Shown here piece by piece: positions 21,990 through 34,661 of a DNA stretch of 64,000 nt; position 1 is the first letter of the stretch; each line of letters begins with the position of its first letter. The stretch is taken from positions 27,238 to 91,237 of the forward strand of contig MU832019.1 in the NCBI GenBank assembly GCA_029204225.1, read 5' to 3'. Below the pieces are notes generated by a model. That model did not search any database and was not told where the DNA came from. It was given only the letters and a program-made list of their open reading frames with translations. Source of the stretch: Diphasiastrum complanatum. Its lineage: Eukaryota > Streptophyta > Lycopodiopsida > Lycopodiales > Lycopodiaceae. Position numbers and translations under genes: made by a program.

Positions 21990-23565
21990 TTTGTAGCAAG
22001 CCAAGAAATCAATATGGATTGTTTTTCCAATTTTAACACTGCTAAGTGCCATTCAACATTGAAGTCTCCAACTCCTGGAACATTGAGAAGTCCTCCATCC
22101 ATATGGTCCTTGATGATCCTAGGATAAGATGTCCTTGAGAATATCCATGATAATATATCAAGATCCTCCTTCAGCACCTGTCCAAAGAACTAATCAAACT
22201 TAGTTTACAAAGAAATAATACTATTCAATGAATCTAATGTAATAATGAGGCTAGTTACCTAAAACACTGCCAATCACCATATATCATTTTCTGATTGGAC
22301 ACTGAATATGAAATCTTTTTGGTCCTCTGTTTGTGATAGTGCACCATTCATGAGAGTTATACTAACCCTCTCCATCTTCTGCCCTTTCACAATTTCTGAC
22401 TCATCTAACTTAAGTATTAGTTATTTTGCCATTCACCTTTTCGAAGGTTATATCATAGAATGTGATGATGTATCTTAGCAAGTAATTTAGATCAACAAAT
22501 AAGTCGTTTGATGAATTATAGGATATTGATCTTCCATCAGTTTCATACACCTCAATATGAAATGGAATTCCAATGATCTTATGCATACCTATGTTTAATG
22601 TATCTCTCTCTTGCTTCAAGTGATATGTCCTAGGGATTGGGACTTTTCTAATTCAACCTTGCTTAAAAGCTTCTCTAATTAGTTTAAATATTGTTGCATA
22701 TGCTTCCCTGCTAATGCTTACAAAATCACAAGCACCCTGAACTATAGTCTTATCTAATTATTTTTTAATATCCACCATCAAAGACTCTGTTATTTTACAC
22801 TTTACATTTGAACTCCTATTGTTCAAATCATCATGATACAATCAGTGGATTTTTTTGTCAATATTGAGCCCAACGACATTCCTAGTGAAGCATTGTTCTT
22901 AATATTCTGAGGAGCTACTAATGCAGATCTGCAAAAAAATAGATTGTTAGCAGAAGATCATTATAGCTGAGATTAAATCCAAATGTCATTGATCAAGTTA
23001 CAAAAATCAGAATATACTTACTTAAATGCACGAATCCTTCTATTTCGATAACCTCCTTTTGAAAGCATTTGAATATACTTGCAACTTTGTCACTTTTGTT
23101 TCTTACTTCTAGCCTTCTTCTTAGCCAATTCCACATCCTTCGAAAATTGTAAGTTTTCAATTCAAATAGATTGTAAGATTGATTTCATTTGCTCTAGTTT
23201 TGATTTGATATTCATTGTTATCTTTTGTAATGATTCATTATTTTTTTAAAATTGTTCATTTTTCTCTAACATCTTTTGGAGAAGACAATTTCCATTCTGA
23301 CAATAAGAGGATATCCGTATTAACTCACCTTCTAAAATGTGAATTTTATTCATATGAAGTTGTTGTCCATGGTTCTATAATTTCTCACAATATCCTAGTA
23401 ATCCAGTATGCTCATTGCATATCCATGTAACTAGATGAGCTATTGAGGAGAATGTGGGATGTGTCAAAGTGCTTGGATCTTGTGGATATAATGTTCCATC
23501 TGTCCACAAATCCAAGTTCTTCTTTCCTTCTGCCCTATAACGAGAACGATCCTCAACAGATATTT
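21990..23565 (-). pseudogene. Decayed spliced gene of unrecognised family (family D, copy 1)
   Basis: Three minus-strand exons join in frame through small canonical GT-AG introns. Exon 1 (about 23565-23022) has NLDLWTDGTLYPQDPST, LLGYCEKL and a Gln/Lys-rich coiled-coil-like stretch. The intron at 23021-22929 is 93 bp. Exon 2 (22928-22259) has ALVAPQNIKNNASLG, ACDFVSISREAYATIFKLI, GIPFHIEVYE and QKMERVSITLMN. The intron at 22258-22178 is 81 bp. Exon 3 (22177-21990) has LDILSWIFS and LLNVPGVGDFNVEWHLA. About six stops and one frameshift show decay. A second copy lies at 34662-35048. I do not know the family; repetition and a VEWHLA-type ending suggest a transposon protein, but this is inference. 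Confidence 0.6.
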
Positions 23566-24457
23566 GAATTCCTTTGCTTTACTCTCCTAAATCCTATGTT
23601 AATCTGCCTCCATTCATGTTGCTGCATTTTTACTCGTGTTGTCGCATAGTCAGCATATTTGAACTGTTTGTCGCCACAGTCTGTATTTTTACTTGGGAAT
23701 TTCCACAGGCGAAAAACTCGAGACTGTCGCTTTTTCACCTTAGGGCCACCCTGAGCAACTAAGTGTTTTGCGACACTTCTGGAAAAGCGACAATGGCGCA
23801 ATTTGTATAAATACAAGTAAATTTCCACAAGCAAAAAAGACGACATTGTGTTTTTACACATGATTTGTGACAGGCAAAAAAGATGACACTGCCCTAATGG
23901 AAAAGCAAAGGTACCCACTTAGTTTTTAAGACATTTGTTAGAGTGTCGCATTTTTTGCATTTTCATCAACGTTAATGTCAGCGAAGGCTGACGTCGCAGC
24001 CTTTTCACGCTCATCCCATGCATTGTGCAATCAGACTTGACAAAGACAGCAACTACCCATGATCTCCCACAGACAACACATCTACTTTTTGTGCTTTCTT
24101 CATCTGCACACCTGTAAAAAAATTATGTATATACTGAATACCATTGAAGAAACAAAGTGTTTTTGATTTCAAAGCCTTGCTAGCTTTCAGCCCTTCACTT
24201 GACGAAGATGTTCGCGAACTCGAACATCTGGAGACATGAAACACGAAGAGTTTTGCGAACACGAAAGTCAACGGAGATGAAGACGAATGGTTCACGAACA
24301 TGAAGGATCCACGAATGAGATTCCTTTGCGGTCCAACAAGAGAGAAAGACAGACAAGGTAAGCGAAACCAACGGTGGAAACGAAATCCGTTCTGTCTTCA
24401 CGCTCCAAGGACTACCACCAGAGATCATGCAAGTACCCAAAAGTACAGAGATCTGAC
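23566..24457. other. No gene seen; short imperfect repeat
   Basis: A unit of about 121-124 bp is present twice: aatttccacaggcgaaaaac near 23698 and aatttccacaagcaaaaaag near 23820, each followed by a gcgaca/gacgac-type motif. The rest, including 24000-24457, gives no recognisable product. Confidence 0.4.
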
Positions 24458-25132
24458 CTGATGGCATGACATCAGCAGATACTTCCTAGGTTGTGGCTAA
24501 TCTGCTACTCTTGTAATTCCTTGATTAGTTGTAGATGTATAATCACTCTAATCTTAGGTTTACATAGAGAGACCATACTTTCTCGATAATACTTGACATA
24601 TATCAGAACAAGATACACAGAGTGTAACTAAGAGAAGAGACACTGAAGAAGTCTGATGTCAGTAAGCAATCAAGATGAACACAGACAAAAGCTCCGTCTG
24701 TGTGCGAGAAGATAATTCTATCTAGGATTAGAAGGTCCAATTGTCTGCTAGTGAAGCGAGACTACTACTCGTGAGAGAACTGTGCTTCTCTCATGCCAAC
24801 ACACTACGTGGATTCACATGCAGTGCCCTGAAGAAATCAGAGAAAATCAATATAGATTATTTTCTAGTTGTGTCTGATCTTGGATATTGAATGCTTATGC
24901 TATTTATTTCATATGTCTGAGTTTTCTTGTTTCCTTTGAATTCTGCACTTTGGTTGAAATTAAGTCAAATGTTGTATTAATTTTATGAACGTAGATCAGT
25001 AGTAACTAACTACTCTCTGGAGGATTGTAGGAGTGTTTCAGCTGGCAGTGCTTAGCAAACGCATCTGAACTCCATCCGAATCTTGAAAGAGAGTCACGAA
25101 TCTTTCATGAATTTTCTCCTCTAGATTCATCA
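24458..25132 (+). repeat. Probable 5' LTR of another copia element
   Basis: The right end ttcatca is followed one base later by tggtatcagagcc, fixing an LTR end. The left end is a guess (tgatggcatg). The content (taatcactctaatctt, agagagaccatac) is typical of copia LTRs. No second LTR lies in the window. Confidence 0.45.
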
Positions 25133-25133
25133 G

Positions 25134-25177
25134 TGGTATCAGAGCCTCTCACGATTCTCATCAGTGGTATCAGAGCC
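25134..25177 (+). other. Duplicated primer-binding site
   Basis: tggtatcagagcc occurs at 25134-25146 and again at 25165-25177, each preceded by tcatcag. A 31-bp tandem duplication has doubled the tRNA-Met-complementary site. Confidence 0.9.
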
Positions 25178-25314
25178 ACCCTGCCATATTCTGACATAGC
25201 CAAGAAGCTAGCAGAACCAGGAGGCCAAGCATTCACACAATCAACCATTCAATCAGCAGCATGCAGAGCAAGATTTGCACTATACTTAATTCTTCAGGAT
25301 CTAACTTTCTAGCC

Positions 25315-25528
25315 TGAAAAGTTAAGACATCTTTGATACTCAAGGGCGAAGGACTCTTCCCCTGGGTGGATCGCACAGAAGAAATGCCTACGACAACAGA
25401 CAAGGAGCTATGCGAATGAATGGAGAAAAACGACAAGATAGTAGCCTTGCTATCATCTTCCATCAAAGATAGCCTTGCACTTGACCTGGCTACACTCTCC
25501 AAAGTTAAGGAGATGTGGGATGAGGTGC
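25315..25528 (+). pseudogene. Copia Gag N-terminal fragment
   Basis: The plus strand reads GEGLFPWVDRTEEMPTTTDK, then KNDKIVALLSSSIKDSLALD and KVKEMWDEV, a UBN2-type Gag start, with one in-frame TGA. At 25529 it is abruptly joined to a minus-strand RT fragment of element 4, marking a rearrangement breakpoint. Confidence 0.7.
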
Positions 25529-28390
25529 TTGCTTCAAGCCATATAGGCTCTTCCTTAAGTAGCACACCTTTTTCTCCTCACCAACCTTGATGAAGCCCTC
25601 GGGTTGCATCATGTAGATTTCCTCTTCTAAGAAGCCATTCAAGAAGGCATTTGTCACATCCATTTGGTAGAGATCCCACTTGAAAAGAGTAGCAATGCAA
25701 ATGATTAATTTAATAGTTACAAGCTTAGCTACAGGTGCAAATGTTTCTTCATAATCCAATCCTTTTATTTGAAGAAATCCCTTAGCAACAAGCCTTGCTT
25801 TGTACTTACTAATAGATCCATCTTGATTGTACTTTATTCTCTAAATCCACTTACATGCAAGTGGTTTCTTCCCTCTTGGAAGATTTACAAAATTCCAAGT
25901 ATGATTTTCTTCTAACGCATCATACTCTACTTGCATTGCATCTCTCCAAACTTTAGATTTATATGCTTCTTCAAAGGATGATGGTTCTTCAAGCAATGTA
26001 GCTAAGAAGGAGTAAGAGGTAGAAGGTGTAGAGTCTTCCTTTTGCTTTCCCTTGTCCACGTAGGTGAGCCTTGAGGGCTCGGCCTTGTTGCTTGATGATC
26101 TTCTCGGCCCCTTTTTGACTTGGATCCATGTCTCCATCCTCGGGTCTGTCAAGATTCTCCTTGGGTTTGTCAAGATCCTCCTCGAGTTTGTCAAGATCTT
26201 CAATGCACAACGGGTTGGATCCATTTGACAAGCTCTTAGCAAATTGTGACTCATCAAAAAGTACATCCTTGCTTACCTTTACGTTCTTGGATATAGGATC
26301 ATATATCCTATAGCCATTGCTATTTTCTCCATAGCCAACAAAGATCCCTTTGAAGGAGGTAGCATCTTCTTTCCTTCTAGTCTCCAAAGGGATGTGAACA
26401 TAACAAATACATCCAAAGATCTTAAAATCTTTTACATTGGGTTTCTTATCAAACAAGGCTTGATAAGGTGAGATCCCATCTATAGCACTACTAGGAAGTC
26501 TATTACACAAGTAATTAGCACATGTTATAGCTTCTCCCCGAAATGAGATGGGAAGTGATGCATCAAGTCTTAAAGACTTTGCACACTCACATAGACTCCT
26601 ATTTTTCCTCTCGGCCACCCCATTTTGTTGGGGGGGTGTAGGAACAAGTGTATTGCAACTTAATGCCATTGATCTCACAAAAGTCTTTCATTTTATTGGA
26701 GGTGTACTCTCCTCCATTATCACATCTTAGTGCTTTGATGGAAGTACTAAGTTGTTTCTCTACTAGAGACTTGAACTTAATGAAAGCTTCATAAACAAGA
26801 CTTTTCTTTGATAGTAACTCAATCAATGTGCATCTAGTACAATCATCTATAAAAGTTACATACATCAAAGCACCTCCATTACTTGCATGTGAAAAACTAT
26901 GTACATCAGAATGTATGAGATCCAGGGGAGAGGTAGATCTTGATGAAGATCTCTTGTAAGAAGATTTGTGTGACTTTGCAAGGCCACATGCCTCACACAT
27001 CTTTCCACACTTCTTGAAGGCTCTTTGTAGGCCGAGAGCTAGTTCCTTGCTTGCCATTGACTCCATAGATTGAAGATTAGGATGGCCTAATCTCTTATGC
27101 CATAGCTCCACTTGAGATAGCTCCTCCCTAGCCAAGTTCACACTTTCACTTGCAACATTAGCATCCAACTTGAAAAGTCTACCTTGCTTAATGCCACTAG
27201 CTATGCACTTATCATTTTTCAAGATGGAACAGACTCCATTCTTGAAATGTACATCTAGTCCATTGTCCAATAATTGTCCTACACTAAGCAAGTTTCTTGA
27301 AATGGTAGGAACATACAAAACATTATCTAGATCTATCTTTTTAGATGTGCCTAAGCAAAGAGGTATAGATCCTATGCCATCTATCTTGCATGCTTGATCA
27401 CTAGCAGTGTATATTGACTTCTTAGAGTCATTACAAGATAGAAGAGTAGAAAAATAATGCTTGTTAAAAGACATGTGGGAACTAGCCCCACTATCTATCC
27501 ACCATGTGTCTTGACTTGAAGTTGGTGTAGATGCAACCATTAAGGATGTGTTGAATCCATCCTCATCTTCTTCCTCTTGAGCAATGTTCCCTTGATCTCC
27601 ATTGGCTTGTTGATTCTTCTTCAAGTAGCATTCGGAGGCAAAGTGTCCAAACACTTGAGTTTTGACTTGTTCTTCACTTTGCCTTTGGAAGTAGATCCTC
27701 CATTCTTCATCTCAGCCTCCTTGCCTTGATTTTTCTTGAATGGATGTTGCTTCTTCTTGCCTTAAGATGTAAAGTTAGCTTTCTCCTCTCCTCCATTAAG
27801 TGACATGCTATCCATTCTTGTCTTGAGGTGTAGAAGCCTACTCTCCTCGGCCACAAGAACATTGTGCAACTTTTCAATGGATGGAAGAGTGTCCTGAATG
27901 GCAAATGATTGGACTAAGTTGGTGAACTCATCACCTAGACCATTCAAGATGATTTGTACTAGCTCTTGATCTTGGATCTTCTCTCCTATTGCACTTAAAT
28001 CCTTGTTAAGAGATTTGATCCTAAGGACATACTCTTGTCCACTCTCTCTACTTCCTTTCATGCTTTGAAAAACTTGATTTCTTAGCATGAGGATTCTTGA
28101 AGTATTATTGGATTCATAGATGCTCTTTAATGAATCCCAAGTCTTGGATGAGGTACAAGAAGACACCTCTTTCAAGAGGTCATTGCATACATTTAACTTT
28201 ATGCAATGTAGAGATAATCTTGCTCTCTTCTTGTATTTGGCTTGTTCTTGGGGAGTTTGAGGCTCTTCCTCAACTCCTTGAACTATGTCAAATAGGTCAC
28301 GGATCACTAGGAGTGATTCCATTCTCACTTTCCAAATGGAATAATATGTTAAAGTAATTTCTCACTTGATTCCATCAAATATCCACCCAT
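25529..28390 (-). pseudogene. Copia element 4 gag-pol, truncated in RT
   Basis: In minus order: Gag at 28390-27762 (VRMESLLVIRDLFDIVQGVE), a zinc-knuckle remnant near 27650, protease WWIDSGASSHMSF near 27500, pre-integrase LWHKRLGHPNLQ, integrase LIHSDVHS / LRCDNGGEY / QQNGVAERKNRS, then RT GFLEEEIYMMQPEGF and LYGLKQAP. Frameshifts occur near 27700 and in a G7 run at 26630. RT ends at 25529, where a plus-strand Gag fragment begins, so RNase H and the 3' LTR are lost. Gag and pol are close relatives of E1, making this family a candidate helper for E2. Confidence 0.85.
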
Positions 28391-28980
28391 GGATGACATT
28401 TTAGAATGAATGCTCTTCTTAAAATCACAAAGATTTCTGAATTTTAAAAGATCTATGAAAGGCCTAAAGCTTACAAGAATGCCTATAGGCTTGCCTCTAT
28501 CAAACTAGCACACAAGCTTGAATGATACACAAAGATCTTGCCAAAAATTCCTAGCTTTCACTCTCAAAAAAAAATTACTTAACACTTTTCTTAGAGATTT
28601 CGCTTCAACTAAGGATCTGAACAAATCAACCTCTAGGCTCTGATCTTAGACTCTAAAAAGAAATGCTTCAATGATCCAAAACTCTATTTGGTCATAGGCA
28701 TTAGCTAGATTAAATTTAGATCAATACTATGCTTCAAAAAGCACAAAAAAATGAACTAGTATTGTGATTTTGGGTCCAAAAAACACAAAGTAACTTGAAA
28801 TGAAAGTTGTTGTACGGTTTCACTCGTGTGAAAAGTACATACATAGCCTCCAAGTCATTTTGATCCAAATGAATTCAAGCTATCACTTTAGATGAACTCG
28901 CCCTCACTAGTATTGGCCAAAAACAAATTTTGCCAATGATCTTTACAAGATTTATGATTCAATGATCACTCTCTTACTTA
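28391..28980 (-). other. Leader of copia element 4
   Basis: About 590 bases of non-coding DNA lie between the primer site and Gag. Near 28825 it carries tttcactcgtgtgaaaag, an imperfect form of the recurrent LTR palindrome. No gene was seen. Confidence 0.45.
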
Positions 28981-28992
28981 GCTCAGATACCA
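28981..28992 (-). other. Primer-binding site of element 4 (one mismatch)
   Basis: gctcagatacca on the plus strand differs by one base from the standard gctctgatacca. It abuts an LTR starting tgataaattttac. Confidence 0.8.
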
Positions 28993-29786
28993 TGATAAAT
29001 TTTACAGTTTTTAGGACAATAATGATTTTACTTTACAATCATAGAGAGTTATTGGTTGCTTAATCAATGGATCTATCAAGTTCTACACATTAGATCTTGA
29101 TCTAGATTCATTACACTTGGATTTAAGCAAGAGCAATGGATCAACACATCATAAATTAGTGAGAGCAGCCTCACAGTGTGGAGTACTGGACAATACAGCC
29201 TGCACCTGAAACAACAAGTACAATAATCCTAGATAGCAATCATTCATAGAAATCACAAGACAAATGACTAGAAACCTCACAAAAGTGTAGAATGCAAAAG
29301 TCTCATCAATCTTCTTTGCAAAATGATGATCCTTTTATGGATCAAGTACATCCATGAGTCTGGTACAGTCCAGTAGGTCTTCACACGTGTGAAGAGTGCC
29401 ACATCACTCAGATCTATCCATTTGATCCATCCTTGATCCTTATCCAAAGTTGACCTTCTAGAATATGGCTAAAATCCAAAAAGCTAGTCTCCTAGAATAT
29501 AGGAATATTTCCTACAAAATAGGATCTAAGAAAAATGGTCAACTCTTATCTTCTAGTACTCTATACACACGTGTGAACATCCACTTGCCATGTGGGAGCA
29601 TTTACTCATGCACATGCAAGGAAAAGCTAATTTCTAGGTGACTAGTCAACTTGACTAAAAACTAGTCATATCATGTTCACACTAACTAGATTGATACAAA
29701 ATCAATTTAGATATATACAAGTATGAAAAGTACATCCTTTCACAAGTGGAAACAGGCTCCACATGTGTGAAATCAGATCATCAACA
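28993..29786 (-). repeat. 5' LTR of copia element 4 (~794 bp)
   Basis: The LTR has TG...CA ends (tgataaattt ... catcaaca). It contains the palindrome three times: CTTCACACGTGTGAAG at 29379-29394, CACACGTGTG at 29566-29575 and CACATGTGTG at 29760-29769. The right flank enters another copia element in its integrase, so element 4 probably inserted into element 5. Confidence 0.65.
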
Positions 29787-29835
29787 TTATTCTACTGTTT
29801 GATCAATATTTACAATAACCAATGTCAAGTGAGAA

Positions 29836-31590
29836 GTGATAATTTTTAACAATAGACATGCAGCAAAAGGTCTGTTAGATGTTGTTCATACAAATATATG
29901 TGGACCTATACAAACACCTTCATTACTAGATGCAAAGTATTTCATTACCTTTATTGACGAATTTTTCAAAAGAACAGCTGTTTACTTTATTAAACAGAAA
30001 TCAGAAGCTTTCATCAAGTTAAGACAATTCAAAGAGCATGCAAAAAATCAGACTAGTAAACAAATGAAAGCACTAAGATCCGATAACGGGGGAGAATACA
30101 TCCCCACCAAATTCAAGGAGTACTGTCTTAACAATGGCATTGAGCAACAATACATTACCTCCTATTTGCCTCAGTCCAATGGTCTTGCTAAGAGAAAGAA
30201 CAGGACCTTAGTTGACAAATCGGCAAAGTGCATGTTATCACATGCGACACTTCTGAAGTCCTTCTGGGCTGAAACGTTTCAACAACAACCTATATTCAGA
30301 ACAGATGTCCTACTAAAAGTCTCTCAAACAAAACACCATTCGAAGTTTGGACAGGTACCAAACCTTCTTACGAGTTTTTGGATGTACTGTTTTGTGTAGA
30401 TTCCTCATGATCTCAAGAAGAAGCTCGACTTCCAGAGCATCATATGTATTTTCATCAGCTACACTACTTCAGATCAAGCCTACAAATTGTTCAATCTCGT
30501 CGAGTCGAAGATATTCACTAGCCGGAATGTCATCTTGATTGAAGATCAGTTTATCGACCTCAAGGGAAAAGGCAAAGCCCATATAGCTGACTTTTTGGTT
30601 TCATCCAACACATTGAACTTCCTAGTTTTTCAGTCGACCATTCCTATCGAAAGTCCAAGCTCATCTACTTTCGACGAACAACATATCAATGGAGAATCCG
30701 AAGATGATGATGATGTAGTTCAGCAACTATAGCATGATGAAAGTGATCAACTTCCTCTGTTTCCCAAAAGATCATCAAGAACTAGCAAAACACTTGTCAG
30801 GTATATCAACGATTCTACAACCTATCTTGTTCAAGAACTGACTACTATCGAAGAGGCACTCAGTCAACCCAATTTCGATCTCTGGAAAGAAGCTATGGAT
30901 AAAGAGTATTCATCTCTTATCAAGAACCAGCCATGGACGATTGTCGAATTACCTGCTAGCAGAAACGTAGTTGATTGCAAATGGATTTTAAAAGTCAAGT
31001 ACAAAACAGACGGAAGCATCGATAGAAGGAAAGCTCAACTTGTTGCCAGAGGATTTTCTCAGGTATACAACGTGGATTACACTAAGAGATTTGGTCCAGT
31101 AGTCAAGCATTCTTCTATTCGACTTTTATTATCATTTGCTGTTGTAGCAATTTGGAAATACATCAAATGGATGTACAAACAACATATCTCAATAAAGTTA
31201 TCGAAGAAGACATTTATATGGTGCAACACGAAAGTTATATTATCGAAGGTAAACACAATCATGTGTGTAAACTCCATAAGGTGCTTTATGGCTTGAAGCA
31301 ATCTACTTGAGCATGGTTTCAAAGGATCAATACTTTTCTTATTGATCACAGCGACACACCAAGCTCTTCATATTCGAATGTCTACTTCAAGATAGTGCAA
31401 CAGACTTTATCATTCTCACTTTGTACGTGGACAACACATTGCTCTTCGACGACATTATTGATTTGATAAAAGAAGCTAAGACAATGCTATCTTCTGAATT
31501 CGACATGACTGATCTAGACGAAGCTCATTTCTACCTTGGTATTCAGATTTACAGAGACAAAAGTCGAAAGTTGATCTACATTACTCAATA
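29836..31590 (+). pseudogene. Copia element 5 integrase to RT relic
   Basis: The plus strand encodes HTNICGPIQTPSLLDAKYF, LRSDNGGEYIPTKF and QSNGLAKRKNRT (integrase), a linker, then RT: WTIVELPASRNVVDCKWILK, RKAQLVARGFSQ, and EAHFYLGIQIYRDKS near 31530. Multiple frameshifts occur. It ends at about 31590, where the protease end of a sister copy begins without any LTR. Confidence 0.8.
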
Positions 31591-31599
31591 GAAGTAACT

Positions 31600-34500
31600 C
31601 ACACTTTTAAAGGTGCAGGTCCTATAAGATTGTGATTTCAGCATGATCAATTCAAGTCACTATCAAAGGTTTTATATGTTTCTAAACTCTCTACAAATCT
31701 GTTATCAGTAAGTAATATTACAGATTTAGGTCATAAGGTAGAATTTGAATCTAATCAATGCAAAATTCTTGATAGGAGTAACAAGGTTCTTGCACTCGGC
31801 AAGAGATAGGGATACCTATATAGATTGGTGCATTGTTATTCTAAGTCTAGTCAAGCTTTGAAAACCTCTGTTCTAGTCAACAAAGCATTACTATGGCATC
31901 ATCGCTTAGGACACTTGAATTTTGCAGTTGTTTTGAATATGTCCAGACAATTCATGGTTCTTGATCTCGACTATCCTACTAGTAAGGTCGACCTCCCTGT
32001 CTGTCATAGCTGCATCTTTCAAAAGCAGGCCAGGATTCTTTTTAGATCAAACCATAGGCATGCAGCAAAAGATCTGTTAGAAATTGTACATTCGGATATT
32101 TGTGGACCTATGCAAACTCCTTCATTGTTAGATGCAAAGTATTTCATCACTTTCATTGACGAGTTCTCTAGAAGAACAATTGTTTATTTCATAAAGCAGA
32201 AATCAGAGGCCTTTATCAAATTCAGACAATTCAAAGAGCATGCTGAGAATCAAACTGGCAAAAGAATTGAATCATTGAGGTCAGATAATGGGAGAGAATA
32301 TATCTCCACCGAATTCAAGGAGTATTGCCTTAACAACGACATTGAGCAACAATGCATCACCTCCTATTCACCTCAATCAAATGGTCTTGTTGAGAGAAAG
32401 AATAGAACCTTAGTTGAAGCGGCAAAGTGCATGTTATCACATGCTACACTTTTGAAGTCCTTCTAGACTGAAGCTGTTTCAATAGCAACCTATATTCGTA
32501 ATAGATGTCCTACTAAAGGTCTCTCAGACAAAACACCATTCAAAGTTTGGACAAGTACCAAACCTTCTCTATTAAACTTACGAGTTTTTGGATGTATTGC
32601 TTTTGCACAAATACCTTATGATCTCAGGAAGAAGCTTGACTTCCAGAGTATCAAATGTATTTTCATCAGCTACACTACTTCAGATCAAGCCTACAAGTTG
32701 TTTGATCCTATCAAGTCAAAGATATTCACTAGCCGGGAAGTCATCTTCATTGAAGATCAATTTCAAGACCTGAAGGGAAAAGGCACATCCCATCCAGCAA
32801 ACCTGTCAGCTTCACCTGACATATTGAACCTTCCAGTTCCTCAGTCGACTCTGAGCTCTTCTACTCTCTCCGAACAACCTACCAACAACAAAAAAGATGA
32901 TGTCGCAGTCAGCAACTACAGTTTGATGGAAATGATCAACTTCGCCTACCCAGAAGATCTTCAAGAGCAAGCAGACCACCTAACCAGTATATTGACGAGT
33001 CTGCAGCCTATCTTGTTTACGAGCTGACGATTATCCAAGAGGCACTCAATCAGTCTAATTCAGATCTTTGGAAAGAAGCTATGGATAAAGAGTATTCATC
33101 TCTTATCAAAAACCAGACATTGACTATTGTCGAATTATTTGCTAGCATAAACATAGTTGATTGCAAATGGATTTTCAAAGTCAAGTACAATGTAGATGGA
33201 AGCATCAACAAGAGAAAGACACGAGTTGTCGCTAGACGATTTGCCGCAACAGCAGATTTGGAAATACATCAAATGTACATGCAGACATCATATCTCAATG
33301 GAGTTATTGAAGAAGACATTTATATGGTGCAACCCGAAGGTTATATTATCGAGGGTAAACACAATCATGTGTGTAAATTCCATAAGGCACTTTATGGCTT
33401 GAAGCAATATGCTCAAGCATGATTTCAAAGGATCAATACTTTCCTTATTGATCATGGCTACATGCCAAGCTCTTCAGATTATAATGTTTCTTCAAAGCAG
33501 TGTAGCAGTCTTTTATCATTATCACTTTGTATGTGGATGATACATTGCTTTTCAGCAACAGTACCGATCTGATAAAAGAAGACAAGACAATGCTATCTTC
33601 CGAGTTTGACATGACCGATCTGGACGAAGCTCATTTTTGCCTTGGTATACAAATCATATAGAGACAGAAAACAGAAGTTGGTCTACATTACACAACAGAG
33701 GTACATCTACAATATCTTAGTCAGATATAATCTGATTAATTGCAAGATAGCTCTCTCACCAATGGAACTAGGTCTCAAATTGTCAAAGGACCAGTGTCCT
33801 TAAACATTTTATGAGAAGCAACAGATGTGTGAGTATCCTTACCATTCTATTATAGGATCTCTTATATAGGCCATGATCTGTACCAAGCCAGACATAGCTT
33901 TTGCAGTCAGCTCTCTCAGTCAGTTTATGACTAAGCTTGGTGCGACACATTGGAAGGCTCTTATCAGAGTCATGAGATATCTTCGAGCTACTATGGACTT
34001 TTGCATTTGTTATGGAGCAGTCAGGTTTGAAAACTCAATCTACTCAGTGCGTACACAGATGCAAGTTGGGCAAGAGATGTAGACACTCATAAATCCACCT
34101 CTGAATTTACATTCTTCCTCAACAATGGTCCTATTTCCTAGAACAATCGCAAGCAATCTTCGATAGCTCTATCTTCCACTAAATCAGAGTATATCGCAGT
34201 CTCTCTAGCTAAAAAGGAAGCAATTTGGTTGAGGAACTTACTTTCAAGTATCGGTCTGAATCAATACGCTCTGACAAAATTATTTTGTGATAATCAAAGT
34301 TCCATTGCCTTGTCAGCCAACTCTAGATTTCATTCTAGGACAAAGCACATTGAACTTAAATATCACTTTGTCAGAATCAAATTTCTCAACAAGGAAGTAG
34401 ACTTGTAGTACTTTAGAACGCAAGATATGACATCAGATATTCTTACCAAAGCATTAAGCTTGGAAGCACACAAAAGATTTTGTGTATGTTTGGCTACATA
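31600..34500 (+). pseudogene. Copia element 6, protease end to RNase H relic
   Basis: A sister copy of element 5: KVLYVSKLSTNLLSVSNI, LWHHRLGHLNF, IVHSDICGPMQTPSLLDAKY, LRSDNGREYIS, QSNGLVERKNRT, VFGCIAFAQIPYDL, RT pieces (DCKWIFKVKYNVDG, MVQPEGYI, YGLKQ), then RNase H-side sequence (MICTKPDIAFAVSSLSQFM, RTKHIELKYHFVR-like) ending near 34500. Stops and shifts are frequent. No 3' LTR was identified. Confidence 0.8.
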
Positions 34501-34661
34501 ATCACTTAGTATCTAGCGAAAGTTAGTTGCTAAAAATTGGACGTGATTATCATCACTATGGCTTTGTTCAATTTTTGATAGGTGTAATCATGCATTGGAA
34601 GTAGGAAGTTTCCGTTGTTACATTATCTATTCTATTTCCGACAATTTGAAGCATTTACGGA

